NCBI GenBank assembly: GCA_041751995.1
Contig: JBGSHY010000109.1
Coordinates: forward strand, 1 to 64,000
DNA length: 64,000 nt
Reading direction: 5' to 3'
From: JANMEX01 sp041751995
GTDB lineage: Bacteria; Pseudomonadota; Alphaproteobacteria; Rhizobiales; Rhizobiaceae
Shown: positions 50,704-60,229 of the stretch, piece after piece
How the letters are laid out: every line of letters begins with the position of its first letter
Position numbering within the stretch: the first letter of the stretch is position 1
Made by a program: the position numbers and the translations under genes
The notes under the pieces: model-generated
What the model was told of the DNA's origin: nothing
Databases searched by the model: none
Seen by the model: only the letters and a program-made list of their open reading frames with translations

Positions 50704-52203
50704 ATGTCCCTGGTTGATACCCGCATACCCGATCCGAAACGCTTTATTGCCGGGGCAACCGGCGATTTCGAAATCGTCATTGGCCTGGAAGTCCATGCGC
50801 AAGTGCTGTCGCATTCCAAGCTGTTTTCCGGCGCTTCGACCGATTTCGGCGGCGCGCCGAATGACCATGTATCGCTGGTCGACGCGGCGATGCCAGGCAT
50901 GCTTCCGGTCATCAATGACGAATGCGTCAAGCAGGCGGTGCGCACCGGCCTTGGCCTGAAGGCGCAGATCAACAACAAGTCGGTGTTTGACCGTAAAAAC
51001 TATTTCTATCCCGACCTGCCGCAGGGTTACCAGATTTCGCAGTTCAAGCAGCCCATCGTTGGCGAAGGCAAGGTCATGATCGCCGTCGGCCCTGACAACA
51101 AAGGCCAGTACGAGGAAGTCGAAATTGGCATTGAACGGCTGCATCTGGAGCAGGACGCAGGCAAGTCTTTGCATGACCAACACCCGACGATGTCCTACGT
51201 CGATCTCAACCGCTCCGGCGTTGCGCTGATGGAAATCGTCTCCAAGCCGGATTTACGTTCGGCCGACGAAGCCAAGGCGTATCTGACCAAGCTGCGCACC
51301 ATCGTGCGCTATCTCGGCACCTGCGATGGCAACATGGATGAAGGCTCAATGCGCGCCGACGTCAATGTCTCGGTGCGCAAGCCGGGCGGAGAATTCGGCA
51401 CGCGCTGCGAAATCAAGAACGTCAATTCGATCCGTTTCGTCGGCCAGGCCATCGAAACGGAAGCGCGCCGCCAGATCGACATCATCGAGGCCGGTGGCAC
51501 GATTGACCAGGAAACCCGCCTTTACGATCCGGTCAAGGGCGAGACCCGCTCTATGCGCTCCAAGGAAGAGGCGCATGACTACCGCTATTTCCCGGACCCG
51601 GACCTTTTGCCGCTCGAATTCGATGACGCCTTTGTTGCTGCGCTCAAGGCCGAATTGCCGGAACTGCCGGACGACAAACGCACGCGCCTGATCACGGAAC
51701 TCGGGCTCTCACCTTATGACGCTTCGGTGCTGGTCAGCGAAAAGGCGATTGCCGATTTTTACGAGGCTGCATCGGCCGGTCGTGATGGCAAGCTGACCGC
51801 CAACTGGGTGATCAACGATCTGCTTGGCGGCCTCAACAAGGCTGGCAAGAGCATTGAGCAGTCGCCGATGTCTCCCGCCCAGCTTGGCGGCATCGTTGAC
51901 CTCATCAAAGAAGGCGTCATCTCCGGCAAGATTGCCAAGGACCTGTTCGAAATCGTCTTCAACGAAGGCGGCGATCCGCGCCAGATCGTCGATGCACGTG
52001 GCATGAAGCAGGTCACGGATACAGGGGCCATCGAGAAGGCCGTCGATGAAATCATCGCCGCCAATCCGGACAAGGTCGCCCAGGCCATCGCCAAGCCGAC
52101 GCTGGCCGGCTGGTTCGTCGGCCAGGTGATGAAGGCCACCGGCGGCAAGGCAAACCCGCAGGCGGTCAATGATTTGGTGAAAGCGAAGCTCGGGATTGAG
52201 TGA
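50704..52203 (+). CDS. gatB: Asp/Glu-tRNA amidotransferase subunit B
   Basis: 499 residues from ATG 50704 (a GTG lies nine bases earlier). Family marks: EIVIGLEVHAQVLSHSKLFS, FDRKNYFYPDLPQGYQISQ, and MNEGSMRADVNVS-like DEGSMRADVNVSVR, plus the YqeY-like tail domain ending in LVKAKLGIE. With GatA and GatC it converts Glu-tRNA-Gln or Asp-tRNA-Asn to the amides. gatA and gatC are not adjacent, which is common in rhizobia. Confidence 0.96.
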   Translation: MSLVDTRIPDPKRFIAGATGDFEIVIGLEVHAQVLSHSKLFSGASTDFGGAPNDHVSLVDAAMPGMLPVINDECVKQAVRTGLGLKAQINNKSVFDRKNYFYPDLPQGYQISQFKQPIVGEGKVMIAVGPDNKGQYEEVEIGIERLHLEQDAGKSLHDQHPTMSYVDLNRSGVALMEIVSKPDLRSADEAKAYLTKLRTIVRYLGTCDGNMDEGSMRADVNVSVRKPGGEFGTRCEIKNVNSIRFVGQAIETEARRQIDIIEAGGTIDQETRLYDPVKGETRSMRSKEEAHDYRYFPDPDLLPLEFDDAFVAALKAELPELPDDKRTRLITELGLSPYDASVLVSEKAIADFYEAASAGRDGKLTANWVINDLLGGLNKAGKSIEQSPMSPAQLGGIVDLIKEGVISGKIAKDLFEIVFNEGGDPRQIVDARGMKQVTDTGAIEKAVDEIIAANPDKVAQAIAKPTLAGWFVGQVMKATGGKANPQAVNDLVKAKLGIE

Positions 52204-52273
52204 GGTGACATTTTCCCAACCCTTGCGTGCTGCCGGAGCGAACCTGCGATAGAATTGGGGCGGAGTGTTCAGC

Positions 52274-53857
52274 ATGCAGGCAAGGATAAAAAGCCATAAG
52301 GCAGTCACGCCCGCAAGCGGTCAAAGCCACGACGCCGGCCACGAATTGGAAATCAAATTCAGGACCGATTTGGCCGGACTTGAGCAGGCCAAGATATACC
52401 TGTGTGGCGACGAAGCCGGCGCATTGCCATCACTGAAACTCCAGTCACGCTATTTCGACACGCCTTCCGGCAGTCTTCGCAAGGCAGGCGTTGGGCTTCG
52501 CATGCGCAGCGGCGAACGGGACGGTTCGGTGCAGACCGTCAAATCCGTCGGCGCGGCACATGGCGGACCTTTCCAGCGACGGGAAGCCGAAGTGCCCGCT
52601 GTTGGAGGCGCGCCTGACATATCGCTGTTTGACAAGAAGTCGGCGAGGTTTCTTGCGAAGCTGATTGGAAATGAAAAGCTCACCGCGCAGGCTGAAACCT
52701 CGATCAAGCGAGAACGCCTGATGGTTCCGGTGGGAGGCTCATTGGTGGAATTTTCGTTTGACGATGGTTATGCCAAAGCCGGTAAACGGAGGTTGGACAT
52801 CAAGGAAATCGAACTGGAGCTGAAATCCGGTTCGGCACAAGATCTCTGCCTGCTTGCGATCCGTTTGGCCGATGCATTGCCGCTGCGCCTCGATTTCAGC
52901 AGCAAGGCAGCCAAGGCGTTTGGCTTGATGACCGGCGCGAACCCCGGCGTTTCGAAAGCCAAGCCTGTCCAGCTCGACCAAACAATGACCCTTTCAGACT
53001 TGGTCACGGCAATTTTTTCCAACGTGCTTGAGCACTTTGTCGGCAATTGGCCTGCGTTTCGCGAAACCCGGCAGCCTGAAGCCATTCACCAGATGCGCGT
53101 TGCGCTGCGCCGCATGCGTCTGGCGCTCGCCATTCTCGGAAGGGAAATTGGTGACGAAACCTTGGAGGCGCTGCGCGGCGAGGCCAAACACATCGCTACT
53201 GCTCTTGGGCATGTCCGTGAGATCGACGTATTCCGCGAGAACGCAGAACAGCTGTCCGGGTCGAAAAGCAAATCTGTCCCGGATATGGGACCGCTGCTGA
53301 TTGTCCTTGATAAATTGCGTGAACATGCTTTCCATGATGCGTCTGTCGTCATGGATGACGGCAAGACAACGGTCTTTGTGCTGGAAATCCAAAGTCTTGC
53401 GTCAAAATACGGACAAAGTGGCGTGGGCGCAGATAAAGAGGTCCCTGCTGTTACCGCAATTGATTTCGCAGAAAAAACCCTTGACCGCCTTCACGAGCGT
53501 GTTTTGAAGCGCGGTGAACATTTTGCGAAAATGGATGCAGAACAAAGGCACGCTCTGCGCATTGCGTTCAAAAACCTGCGCTATGCCGCCGGTTTTCTGT
53601 CCAGCCTTTACGCAACGAACATTCGGACAAAAATCTACTTGAACCGCGTCTCTGCGATACAGGAAGTCTTGGGCGCGCAGAATGACTCTGTCATGGCCGA
53701 GCAGTTTGCGGAAGCGAATTTGGCTGACTTCGGGAACGCGATTCATACCGGTGCAATGGCGGTCGTGAAGGCGCAACATGTGAGAAAATCATTGTGCGAG
53801 CGTGTTTTGATCAGGCGTTGGCAGGAGTTCAAGGAAACGGAGGCTTTCTGGGGATGA
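52274..53857 (+). CDS. CYTH and CHAD domain protein
   Basis: 527 residues from ATG 52274 with GGAG nine bases before. CYTH domain (about 20 to 215): HELEIKF (the ExExK motif), RMRSGER and ELELKSGSAQDL; CYTH proteins cleave or bind tripolyphosphate. CHAD domain (about 235 to 520): HQMRVALRRMRLALAIL and RHALRIAFKNLRYAAGFL, a helical polyphosphate-binding fold. The combination suggests inorganic polyphosphate metabolism, perhaps on PHA or polyP granules. Stop overlaps the next gene by four bases. Confidence 0.93.
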   Translation: MQARIKSHKAVTPASGQSHDAGHELEIKFRTDLAGLEQAKIYLCGDEAGALPSLKLQSRYFDTPSGSLRKAGVGLRMRSGERDGSVQTVKSVGAAHGGPFQRREAEVPAVGGAPDISLFDKKSARFLAKLIGNEKLTAQAETSIKRERLMVPVGGSLVEFSFDDGYAKAGKRRLDIKEIELELKSGSAQDLCLLAIRLADALPLRLDFSSKAAKAFGLMTGANPGVSKAKPVQLDQTMTLSDLVTAIFSNVLEHFVGNWPAFRETRQPEAIHQMRVALRRMRLALAILGREIGDETLEALRGEAKHIATALGHVREIDVFRENAEQLSGSKSKSVPDMGPLLIVLDKLREHAFHDASVVMDDGKTTVFVLEIQSLASKYGQSGVGADKEVPAVTAIDFAEKTLDRLHERVLKRGEHFAKMDAEQRHALRIAFKNLRYAAGFLSSLYATNIRTKIYLNRVSAIQEVLGAQNDSVMAEQFAEANLADFGNAIHTGAMAVVKAQHVRKSLCERVLIRRWQEFKETEAFWG

Positions 53858-54345
53858 CCATTTTTATCAGGACAGCGATGGCAAACGATCTCCCTGCCGT
53901 CCAGACCCTGCTGCGTCAGGCTTGGCATGCTGCCTATGACCGGATTTACGGCGCGGAGAAAATTGCTGCCGTCACCGCTGATTGGCATTCGCTGAATAAT
54001 CTCGCCGCCAACCTCAATAAGCCGTGGTCCGAGTTCTTGCTGGCCGACACAGGTGATGGGCTTGCTGGAATGGCATACGCCTCGCAATCCTCCGAAGACT
54101 TTGTTGTCCTGCACAAGCTATATGTCGACCCGGCGAACACCGGCCGAGGCATTGGCGCGCAATTGCTGGCCGAATGTTTCGAGGCCTTCCCCGAAGCCAA
54201 AGCCTTCCGCCTTGAGGTTGATGAGCAAAACCCGGACGCCAAGCGCTTCTATGAGCGCCACGGCTTCCGTGAAGTTGCACGCACCGCCAACTGCGGCAAG
54301 GAAGGCTCCGGCATGCCTGCCATCGTGATGGAGAAGCGGGGATGA
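53854..54345 (+). CDS. GNAT family N-acetyltransferase
   Basis: 163 residues from the ATG that overlaps the CHAD gene stop; GGAG lies upstream. The acetyl-CoA motif A is KLYVDPANTGRGIGAQLL, followed by VDEQNPDAKRFYERHGF (motif B). Substrate not readable. Translational coupling with the CYTH/CHAD gene suggests a shared operon. Confidence 0.9.
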   Translation: MTIFIRTAMANDLPAVQTLLRQAWHAAYDRIYGAEKIAAVTADWHSLNNLAANLNKPWSEFLLADTGDGLAGMAYASQSSEDFVVLHKLYVDPANTGRGIGAQLLAECFEAFPEAKAFRLEVDEQNPDAKRFYERHGFREVARTANCGKEGSGMPAIVMEKRG

Positions 54346-54441
54346 ATTTTGCCGGGTCAGCCGTAAGCGATTTTCACGAAAACCAATCCACACCCCCGCC
54401 GCCTGTTTTAGACTGCGGGCATGTAACAGCTGTTCGCAAAC

Positions 54442-54774
54442 CTACTCAACCTTGAGTGTTGGCAGATTCCCCGCTCCAACGGGCGGCGTTCTTGGCAATT
54501 TTCGGCCGACCACTGTGCAGGAATGGTCGACGATTGTGTTGCCGGCATACTCACAGCACAAGATCTTGCCTGTGGACGAACAATAGACCGCGTGGATAGT
54601 CGGTCGGTTGTTGATGACGTCCTGCTCCATCTGGTTGATGCAATCAGAAGCCGCAGGCGACTGGATCTGCGCTGCTGTGCAGCCATTGCTGACCTTCTTG
54701 GGCTTTGCAGCAGCAACGGCCGGCCATATCATGATCGTCAAAATCGAAATGCCTGCGGTGAACCCCATTTTCAT
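54442..54774 (-). CDS. Secreted Cys-rich small protein
   Basis: 110 residues from ATG 54774 with AGGAG eight bases upstream. Signal peptide MKMGFTAGISILTIMIWPAV ending AAA. The mature 87 residues have six Cys (NGCTAA, SDCIN, VYCSS, ILCCEY, HSCTV) suited to disulfides in the periplasm. No family recognised. It is downstream of another secreted protein and a LuxR-type regulator on the same strand. Confidence 0.72.
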   Translation of the reverse strand: MKMGFTAGISILTIMIWPAVAAAKPKKVSNGCTAAQIQSPAASDCINQMEQDVINNRPTIHAVYCSSTGKILCCEYAGNTIVDHSCTVVGRKLPRTPPVGAGNLPTLKVE

Positions 54775-54879
54775 GGCGCATTCTCCTGTTTTCGCGCTTT
54801 CGTGCGATATGTCCCTTCCGCTGGTTTGAGCTCCAATATGCTGTTGCGCATCTCCCGTTCGGGGGACGCGAACCAATAT

Positions 54880-55293
54880 CTATTGGGTCCTGAGAACAGG
54901 CATCGGCAGGCGTGCGGACGCCGTGCAACTGGACGACGGCACAGCGCCCATGCGGATGATGCCGCCGGAAGGCGTTCGGGCAATTATTCCGCCTTTCTTA
55001 TAGTGCATGCCGTCCGGAATCCGGATCGCGTCCACACTCAGCCTGGTTCCTGCAGGCAATGTCTTGCCAGTCGAGTTGACCACGGCAATGACCTTTTCAT
55101 TTTCGATCCAGCAGGCAAGAGAGACGCTGTTGAAGAGAACACCGGTGCGATCAATTGCCTGCGCCTGAACGCTCAGGCAAGCCAATGCCGGCAGAGCACA
55201 AACAGCAATCAACGCTGCCTTGGCGACAGCGCGACCAAAGCATGGAGCGAACACACTGGACTTCAAGCGCGGCATTGGTGCGGATCCTGACAT
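54880..55293 (-). CDS. Secreted protein of unknown function
   Basis: 137 residues; GGAGG precedes the ATG at 55293 by six bases. Signal peptide with a long n-region, core KAALIAVCALPALACLSVQA, cleavage near AQA. Mature chain is beta-rich with one Cys early (SLACWIENE) and one late (SSSCTAS), likely a disulfide, and RLSVDAIRIPDGMHYKKGG. No family recognised. It lies 76 bases after the LuxR-type gene. Confidence 0.75.
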   Translation of the reverse strand: MSGSAPMPRLKSSVFAPCFGRAVAKAALIAVCALPALACLSVQAQAIDRTGVLFNSVSLACWIENEKVIAVVNSTGKTLPAGTRLSVDAIRIPDGMHYKKGGIIARTPSGGIIRMGAVPSSSCTASARLPMPVLRTQ

Positions 55294-55369
55294 GCGGGCC
55301 TCCTTTGAAACGGATGCGATTATAGAACAACTGTACCGCCGGACATCTGCCGCACGGGGGATGGGCCGC

Positions 55370-56524
55370 CTAGTTTTTCGCCAGTGGCGGCGACAAGTCT
55401 CGGACCAGAAGTGCAAGGTCGCGCTGGTCGCATGTGTTTGTCTTGTCAAATATCGCGGCCAATTGCGATTTGACGGTCCCATCCGAAACGCCGGATGCCT
55501 GTGCGATGTCGTGCCTGGACTTGCCAGCGGCGACTTGCGTGGCCACGCGCTTTTCGGCCGCCGTAAGGCCGAACAAGGCGGCAATGGCATCCATCGCCGG
55601 CAGGGGCGCGCTACCCGCAGAGGCAATGAAGATTGCCGCCGCTGCGCGCTGGGCAATCCGTTGCGATGGATCGCGCTGCGCAAGAGGCATGACATGGGCA
55701 ACAGATGGCTTGGCGCAGTTGGCCAGCGGCACATTGATGCCTGTTGGCCCCATCGCAAATTCGTCGCGCCGGCCCGTTTCGACCGCTTGGGTGATCGCCC
55801 GGTGGGCATGGGAAAAGTTGAAATGCAATTCACCCCGGAGCGACGTGAGCATTTCCTTTCCTCGCAGCATCTTCTCGGCTGCGAGATTGGCAAATATGAT
55901 CTGCATGTCAGCAGAAACAATCAGCACCGGATGGCTGAGCGTATCGACAATATCACGGAAAATCTCGCCCTTGCGCCGTTCCGATTCAAACAGGTCGCCA
56001 ATGGTGACTGCACGGCGCACATGGGGCGAAAGGGCGGAAACCATTTCAATGTCGGCGCGGGTGATCTGAGGCCGATCCTTGTGTGTGATGACCACCAGGT
56101 TTCCGACCCGTCCGGGTTGCTTCATCACCGGTACCCAGATGAAATCGTCAAGCCGGTTGGGCATAGCCCACTCGCGGGCCATCTTGCTGGAAAGCCAGCG
56201 TTCCCGCGTGGTTGGGCCGTTCAACTCATAAATCGAATCAACTGTTTGCGGGACATCCAGCTCCATCTTGGGGACGGCAGTGAAAAACGGCATGTCGGTG
56301 TTGTAGGTGGAAAGCAGCGGAGCTAGAACGTCTGGATCACCGCAGGCAACAGAAAAGCGGGCGGATCGTATATCCGTATCCAAAACTGCAAGCGTTGCGA
56401 GACAGCCGTCGCAAAGGCGCCTGATGCTGTCGAGCGTGTCCTGCCAGAGCGACGCATCGGGAATACAATCGTAGACAGCGCCCACGAGATCGGAAAGCCC
56501 GTTCGATGCTGCAATCGCTGCCAT
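55370..56524 (-). CDS. LuxR-type transcriptional regulator
   Basis: 384 residues from ATG 56524, with GGAG seven bases upstream. The C-terminal 65 residues are a LuxR helix-turn-helix: FGLTAAEKRVATQVAAGKSR, then HDIAQASGVSDGTVKSQLAAIFDKT. The N-terminal part has a PAS-like region (about 205 to 260, LSHPVLIVSADMQIIFANLA). Ligand unknown; no autoinducer synthase gene is nearby. It is upstream of two secreted-protein genes in the same direction, which may be its targets. Confidence 0.88.
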   Translation of the reverse strand: MAAIAASNGLSDLVGAVYDCIPDASLWQDTLDSIRRLCDGCLATLAVLDTDIRSARFSVACGDPDVLAPLLSTYNTDMPFFTAVPKMELDVPQTVDSIYELNGPTTRERWLSSKMAREWAMPNRLDDFIWVPVMKQPGRVGNLVVITHKDRPQITRADIEMVSALSPHVRRAVTIGDLFESERRKGEIFRDIVDTLSHPVLIVSADMQIIFANLAAEKMLRGKEMLTSLRGELHFNFSHAHRAITQAVETGRRDEFAMGPTGINVPLANCAKPSVAHVMPLAQRDPSQRIAQRAAAAIFIASAGSAPLPAMDAIAALFGLTAAEKRVATQVAAGKSRHDIAQASGVSDGTVKSQLAAIFDKTNTCDQRDLALLVRDLSPPLAKN

Positions 56525-56760
56525 GATGGTCTCCGTTGCGCTGCCCGACTCTATGCGTTCGGTTTGGATTGGCAAGAACTAACGTTTGGGAAAGTTACCG
56601 GACCGGGAACCTCCGATTGTAAGTCGCTGGTTCGGTCGCTTAGGTTCAAACCGCCGCAAACTTTCTTTTTCAGCCTAATTGCCACACGGAGACACTTTCA
56701 AAACTCTGGACTTGGATGCGGGTTCGCGGCATAAGCGGGCATCATTTGCGAAAGCCGGTC

Positions 56761-57159
56761 ATGAAAAAATTCTTCTTGCAGTTCTTTACCTGGTGGAACG
56801 GTCAAACCCTTGGAACGCGCTTTCATACGTGGCGCAACGGCACACGCGTTGGTCAGGACGAGTTTGGCAACACCTACTATACCGGCGGCAAGGATTCGGA
56901 AGGCCGCACGCGGCGTTGGGTTATCTTCAACGGTTATTCTGAAGCCACTGCCATTCCTCCAGGCTGGCATGGCTGGATGCACTACCGCACCGATGTTGCC
57001 CCGTCGAGCGAGGACTACCGCCCGCGCGACTGGCAAAAGCCGCATCAGCAGAACCTGACCGGCACAGCAGCTGCATACCGGCCGGAAGGCTCGATCGCCA
57101 AGGGTGGCCAGCGGCCGAAGGTCACTGGTGACTATGATGCGTGGACACCGTCCCGCTGA
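56761..57159 (+). CDS. NDUFA12-type complex I accessory subunit
   Basis: 132 residues, the alphaproteobacterial homologue of mitochondrial NDUFA12 (B17.2). Family marks: GTRFHTWRNGTRVGQDEFGN, YYTGGKDSEGRTRRWVIFNG and EATAIPPGWHGWMHYRTD. It belongs to respiratory complex I. This gene and the one after it (DUF2155) lead into the aat-acc block in the usual rhizobial order. Confidence 0.95.
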   Translation: MKKFFLQFFTWWNGQTLGTRFHTWRNGTRVGQDEFGNTYYTGGKDSEGRTRRWVIFNGYSEATAIPPGWHGWMHYRTDVAPSSEDYRPRDWQKPHQQNLTGTAAAYRPEGSIAKGGQRPKVTGDYDAWTPSR

Positions 57160-57260
57160 GCGCATCTGCAGCTTGGCTTTGCCACAATTTACGGTTAACC
57201 GACTGTTGACGCGGGAACAGCTATTGTGCCTGCAATCCTGATGCGCACGGTATTCCTGTC

Positions 57261-57677
57261 ATGAACCTTCCGAAATCTGTGAAAACGCTGTTTGCCGCAC
57301 TTCTGGCGGTCACCGCATCGCAGATTGCTTCAGCGCAGGAAGACTCGAGCATCAAAAATGCGGTCGCCGAATTTTCCGGCCTCGACAAAATCACGGGACG
57401 CATCATCACTTTTGACGTTTACATCGATGAAACCGTGCAGTTTGGCGCATTGCAGGTGACGCCGCGCGTTTGCTACTCGCGTCCGGCTTCGGAAACGCCG
57501 CGCACATCGAGCTTCGTCGAAGTGGATGAAATTACGTTGGACCGAAAGATCCGCCGTATTTTCACTGGCTGGATGTTTGCTGACAGTCCGGGGCTCAATG
57601 CCGTCGAGCATCCGGTCTATGACGTTTGGCTGAAGAGCTGCAAGGAAAAATCGGAAGTCCCGCCGCCGGCGAAGTAA
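57261..57677 (+). CDS. DUF2155 exported protein
   Basis: 138 residues with a signal peptide (LFAALLAVTASQIASA, cleaved before QED). The mature part FSGLDKITGRIITFDVYIDE, LQVTPRVCYSRPASE and HPVYDVWLKSCKE is the DUF2155 pattern with two conserved Cys. It is a periplasmic protein of unknown role conserved in alphaproteobacteria. It converges with aat, 26 bases apart. Confidence 0.92.
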   Translation: MNLPKSVKTLFAALLAVTASQIASAQEDSSIKNAVAEFSGLDKITGRIITFDVYIDETVQFGALQVTPRVCYSRPASETPRTSSFVEVDEITLDRKIRRIFTGWMFADSPGLNAVEHPVYDVWLKSCKEKSEVPPPAK

Positions 57678-57703
57678 TACCGAATCATTTGAATCGTTTG
57701 TGT

Positions 57704-58303
57704 CTAGAACTTCGCTTGCCTTGCGAGGGCTGAGGCCAGCAATTTTTCATACTTCTTGCGTGGCACATCGACCGCTCCAAACCGCTTCAAATGGTCGGTG
57801 GTGAACTGGGTGTCGAGCAACACGAATCCGTTTGCCTTCAAACGCTCAACCAAATGCACCAGGCAGACCTTTGACGCGTCGGTCATACGCGAGAACATGC
57901 TCTCGCCAAAGAAAGCGGCCCCCAAGGACACGCCATACAATCCACCAACCAGTTCACCGCGATACCATGCCTCGACAGAATGGCAGTGACTGTGGCGGAA
58001 AAGTGAGGCGTAGGCATTGATGATGGTTTCGTTGATCCAGGTGGACGGACGGCTATCCTTTTCCTCGGCGCACCCCTTCATCACCTCGACAAAGGCTGTG
58101 TCAAAGCGGATGTCGAACACACCTTTGCGGATTGTCTTGGCAAGGCTTGACGGCACGTGAAACGTGTCCAACGGGATGATGCCGCGTATGTCCGGTCTGA
58201 CCCAGAATATCTCTGGGTCGTCTGCCGACTCAGACATCGGGAATACGCCGGTCGCATATGCCCGGAGCAACAGATCAGGATCCAAAACGGCAGATTGGTT
58301 CAT
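57704..58303 (-). CDS. aat: Leucyl/phenylalanyl-tRNA-protein transferase
   Basis: 199 residues, a short but normal alphaproteobacterial Aat. Marks: AYATGVFPMSESADD, GGLYGVSLGAAFFGESMFSR, and LLDTQFTTDHLKRFGAVDV. It attaches Leu or Phe to N-terminal Arg or Lys for the N-degron pathway with ClpS/ClpAP. 51 bases downstream of accC on the same strand. Confidence 0.95.
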   Translation of the reverse strand: MNQSAVLDPDLLLRAYATGVFPMSESADDPEIFWVRPDIRGIIPLDTFHVPSSLAKTIRKGVFDIRFDTAFVEVMKGCAEEKDSRPSTWINETIINAYASLFRHSHCHSVEAWYRGELVGGLYGVSLGAAFFGESMFSRMTDASKVCLVHLVERLKANGFVLLDTQFTTDHLKRFGAVDVPRKKYEKLLASALARQAKF

Positions 58304-58354
58304 TGTCTTTCCGGGCGCAAAACCGGTGCCAATTTTCCTGGCATCACTTTGAAT

Positions 58355-59722
58355 TCAGGCGTTTGCCGCAGCTTCGGCCGCATCCTTTTCTGCCAGATAT
58401 TTTTCTAGCCAATGGATGTCATAGTCTCCGTTGGCGATATCCGGATTTCCGACCAGATCGCGGAACAGCGGCAGGGTCGACTTGACGCCGTCCACGACGA
58501 ACTCGTCAAGCGCGCGGCGCAGACGCATCATGCATTCCACGCGGTTGCGGCCATGAACGATCAGCTTGCCAATCATCGAGTCGTAATAGGGCGGGATTTT
58601 GTAACCCGCATAGACGCCGGAATCGATCCGGATGCCGAGACCGCCAGGCGTGTGATAATGCGTAATCTTGCCTGGCGACGGCGTGAATGTGCGCGGGTCT
58701 TCCGCATTGATGCGGCATTCGATGGCATGACCGGAAAACTTGATGTCTTCTTGGCTCATGGAGAGCCCGCCGCCCGATGCAATGCGGATTTGTTCGTGCA
58801 CTAGGTCGATGCCGGTGATGGCTTCGGTAATCGTGTGTTCGACCTGCAGGCGAGTGTTCATTTCGATGAAGTAAAACTCGCCGTTTTCATACAGGAATTC
58901 GATTGTGCCCGCGCCGCGATAGCCAAGGCCCGCGATGGCATTTGCGCAAATCATGCCGATTTTCTCGCGTTCTTCCGCGTTCAGGGCAGGGGAATTGGCT
59001 TCTTCCCATATTTTCTGGTGGCGGCGTTGCAGCGAGCAGTCGCGTTCGCCCAGATGCACACCCTTGCCCGCGCCGTCGCCCATGATCTGGACTTCGATGT
59101 GACGCGGCTTCTGCAGGTACTTTTCGATGTAGACTTCGGAGTTGCCGAATGCCGCGCCGGCTTCCGAGCGGGCCGTGGCCAGCGCCATCGCCAATTCTTC
59201 TTCGTTGCGCGCAACTTTCATGCCGCGGCCGCCGCCGCCAGCGGTGGCCTTGATGATCACCGGATAGCCGATGTCGGCGCAAATCCGCGCTGCTTCCGCC
59301 TCGTCGGAAACACCGCCCTCGGAACCGGGGACAACTGGAATTCCAAGGCGCTTTGCCGTGCGTTTGGCTTCGATCTTGTCGCCCATGATGCGGATATGAT
59401 CGGCGGTCGGACCGATGAAGGTGATCTTGTGGGCTTCCAGAATGTCCGCGAACTTGGCGTTTTCCGACAGGAAGCCATAGCCCGGGTGGATCGCATCCGC
59501 GCCGGTGATTTCGCAGGCGGCGACAATCTGGTGAATGTTCAAATAGCTGTCGCGCGACGGCGGCGGGCCAATGCAGACGCTTTCGTCCGCAAGGCGCACA
59601 TGCATGGCATCCGAATCTGCTGTCGAATGCACTGCGACGGTTGGAATGCCAAGTTCACGGCAAGCGCGCAGCACGCGCAGCGCAATTTCACCGCGGTTGG
59701 CAATAAGGATTTTGTGGAACAT
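58355..59722 (-). CDS. accC: Biotin carboxylase subunit of acetyl-CoA carboxylase
   Basis: 455 residues. Standard: KILIANRGEIALRVLRAC start, ATP-grasp loop KATAGGGGRGMK, EKYLQKPRHIEVQIMGD, and EMNTRLQVEHTITEAITG. It carboxylates biotin on AccB in the first step of fatty acid synthesis. accB lies directly upstream (12 bases), so the two are one unit, with aroQ before. Confidence 0.97.
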   Translation of the reverse strand: MFHKILIANRGEIALRVLRACRELGIPTVAVHSTADSDAMHVRLADESVCIGPPPSRDSYLNIHQIVAACEITGADAIHPGYGFLSENAKFADILEAHKITFIGPTADHIRIMGDKIEAKRTAKRLGIPVVPGSEGGVSDEAEAARICADIGYPVIIKATAGGGGRGMKVARNEEELAMALATARSEAGAAFGNSEVYIEKYLQKPRHIEVQIMGDGAGKGVHLGERDCSLQRRHQKIWEEANSPALNAEEREKIGMICANAIAGLGYRGAGTIEFLYENGEFYFIEMNTRLQVEHTITEAITGIDLVHEQIRIASGGGLSMSQEDIKFSGHAIECRINAEDPRTFTPSPGKITHYHTPGGLGIRIDSGVYAGYKIPPYYDSMIGKLIVHGRNRVECMMRLRRALDEFVVDGVKSTLPLFRDLVGNPDIANGDYDIHWLEKYLAEKDAAEAAANA

Positions 59723-59734
59723 CTGTGGCCCCGC

Positions 59735-60196
59735 TTATTCGATCACGATGAGCGGTTCGCCATATTCGACCGGCTGGGCGTCTTCGACAAGGATTGCCGT
59801 CACAGTGCCCGAACGCGGCGCCGGAATCTGGTTCATCGTCTTCATGGCTTCAATGATCAGGATGGTCTGGCCTTCCTTCACCTTGCTGCCTATTTCAATG
59901 AACGGATTGGCGCCGGGCGCGGCGGAGAAATAGACTGTCCCGACCATGGGCGAGGGCACATTGTTGGCATTGGACACTGCAGCAGCGGCAGGAGCCGCCG
60001 AGGCGGCCTGGGCAGGGGCTGCATGAGATGGCGCGGCATACATTTGCGGCGCGGCCATCATCTGCGTTCCCTGACGCGAAACACGAATGCGCAGTTCGCC
60101 CTGTTCAACCTCGATTTCGGTGAGATCGGTCTCATTCAGGATGCCCGCGAGATCACGGATGAGTGCCTGATCAATTCCAGAATTCTTGGCCGCCAT
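59735..60196 (-). CDS. accB: Biotin carboxyl carrier protein
   Basis: 153 residues. N-terminal helical part, an Ala/Pro-rich hinge (about 48 to 78), then the lipoyl-like domain with the biotin site EAMKTMNQI at K119. Carries CO2-biotin between AccC and the transcarboxylase. It sits 33 bases after aroQ on the same strand. Confidence 0.96.
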   Translation of the reverse strand: MAAKNSGIDQALIRDLAGILNETDLTEIEVEQGELRIRVSRQGTQMMAAPQMYAAPSHAAPAQAASAAPAAAAVSNANNVPSPMVGTVYFSAAPGANPFIEIGSKVKEGQTILIIEAMKTMNQIPAPRSGTVTAILVEDAQPVEYGEPLIVIE

Positions 60197-60229
60197 GCTT
60201 GAACCTTTCCAAATTCATATCTTCGGGGA

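Noticed and set aside
50229..50717. 162-codon frame in the gatB gap
   Set aside because: No ribosome site, crosses several inverted repeats, odd composition, and runs into gatB; treated as noncoding.
57194..57208. TTAA-N7-TTGA before the DUF2155 gene as a CtrA site
   Set aside because: The second half site is imperfect; unlike the site at 28823 it is not an exact match, so not called.
58835..60202. 455-codon + strand frame across accC and accB
   Set aside because: Exact antisense of accC/accB; repeated Arg/Phe/His composition shows it is a mirror of conserved codons.
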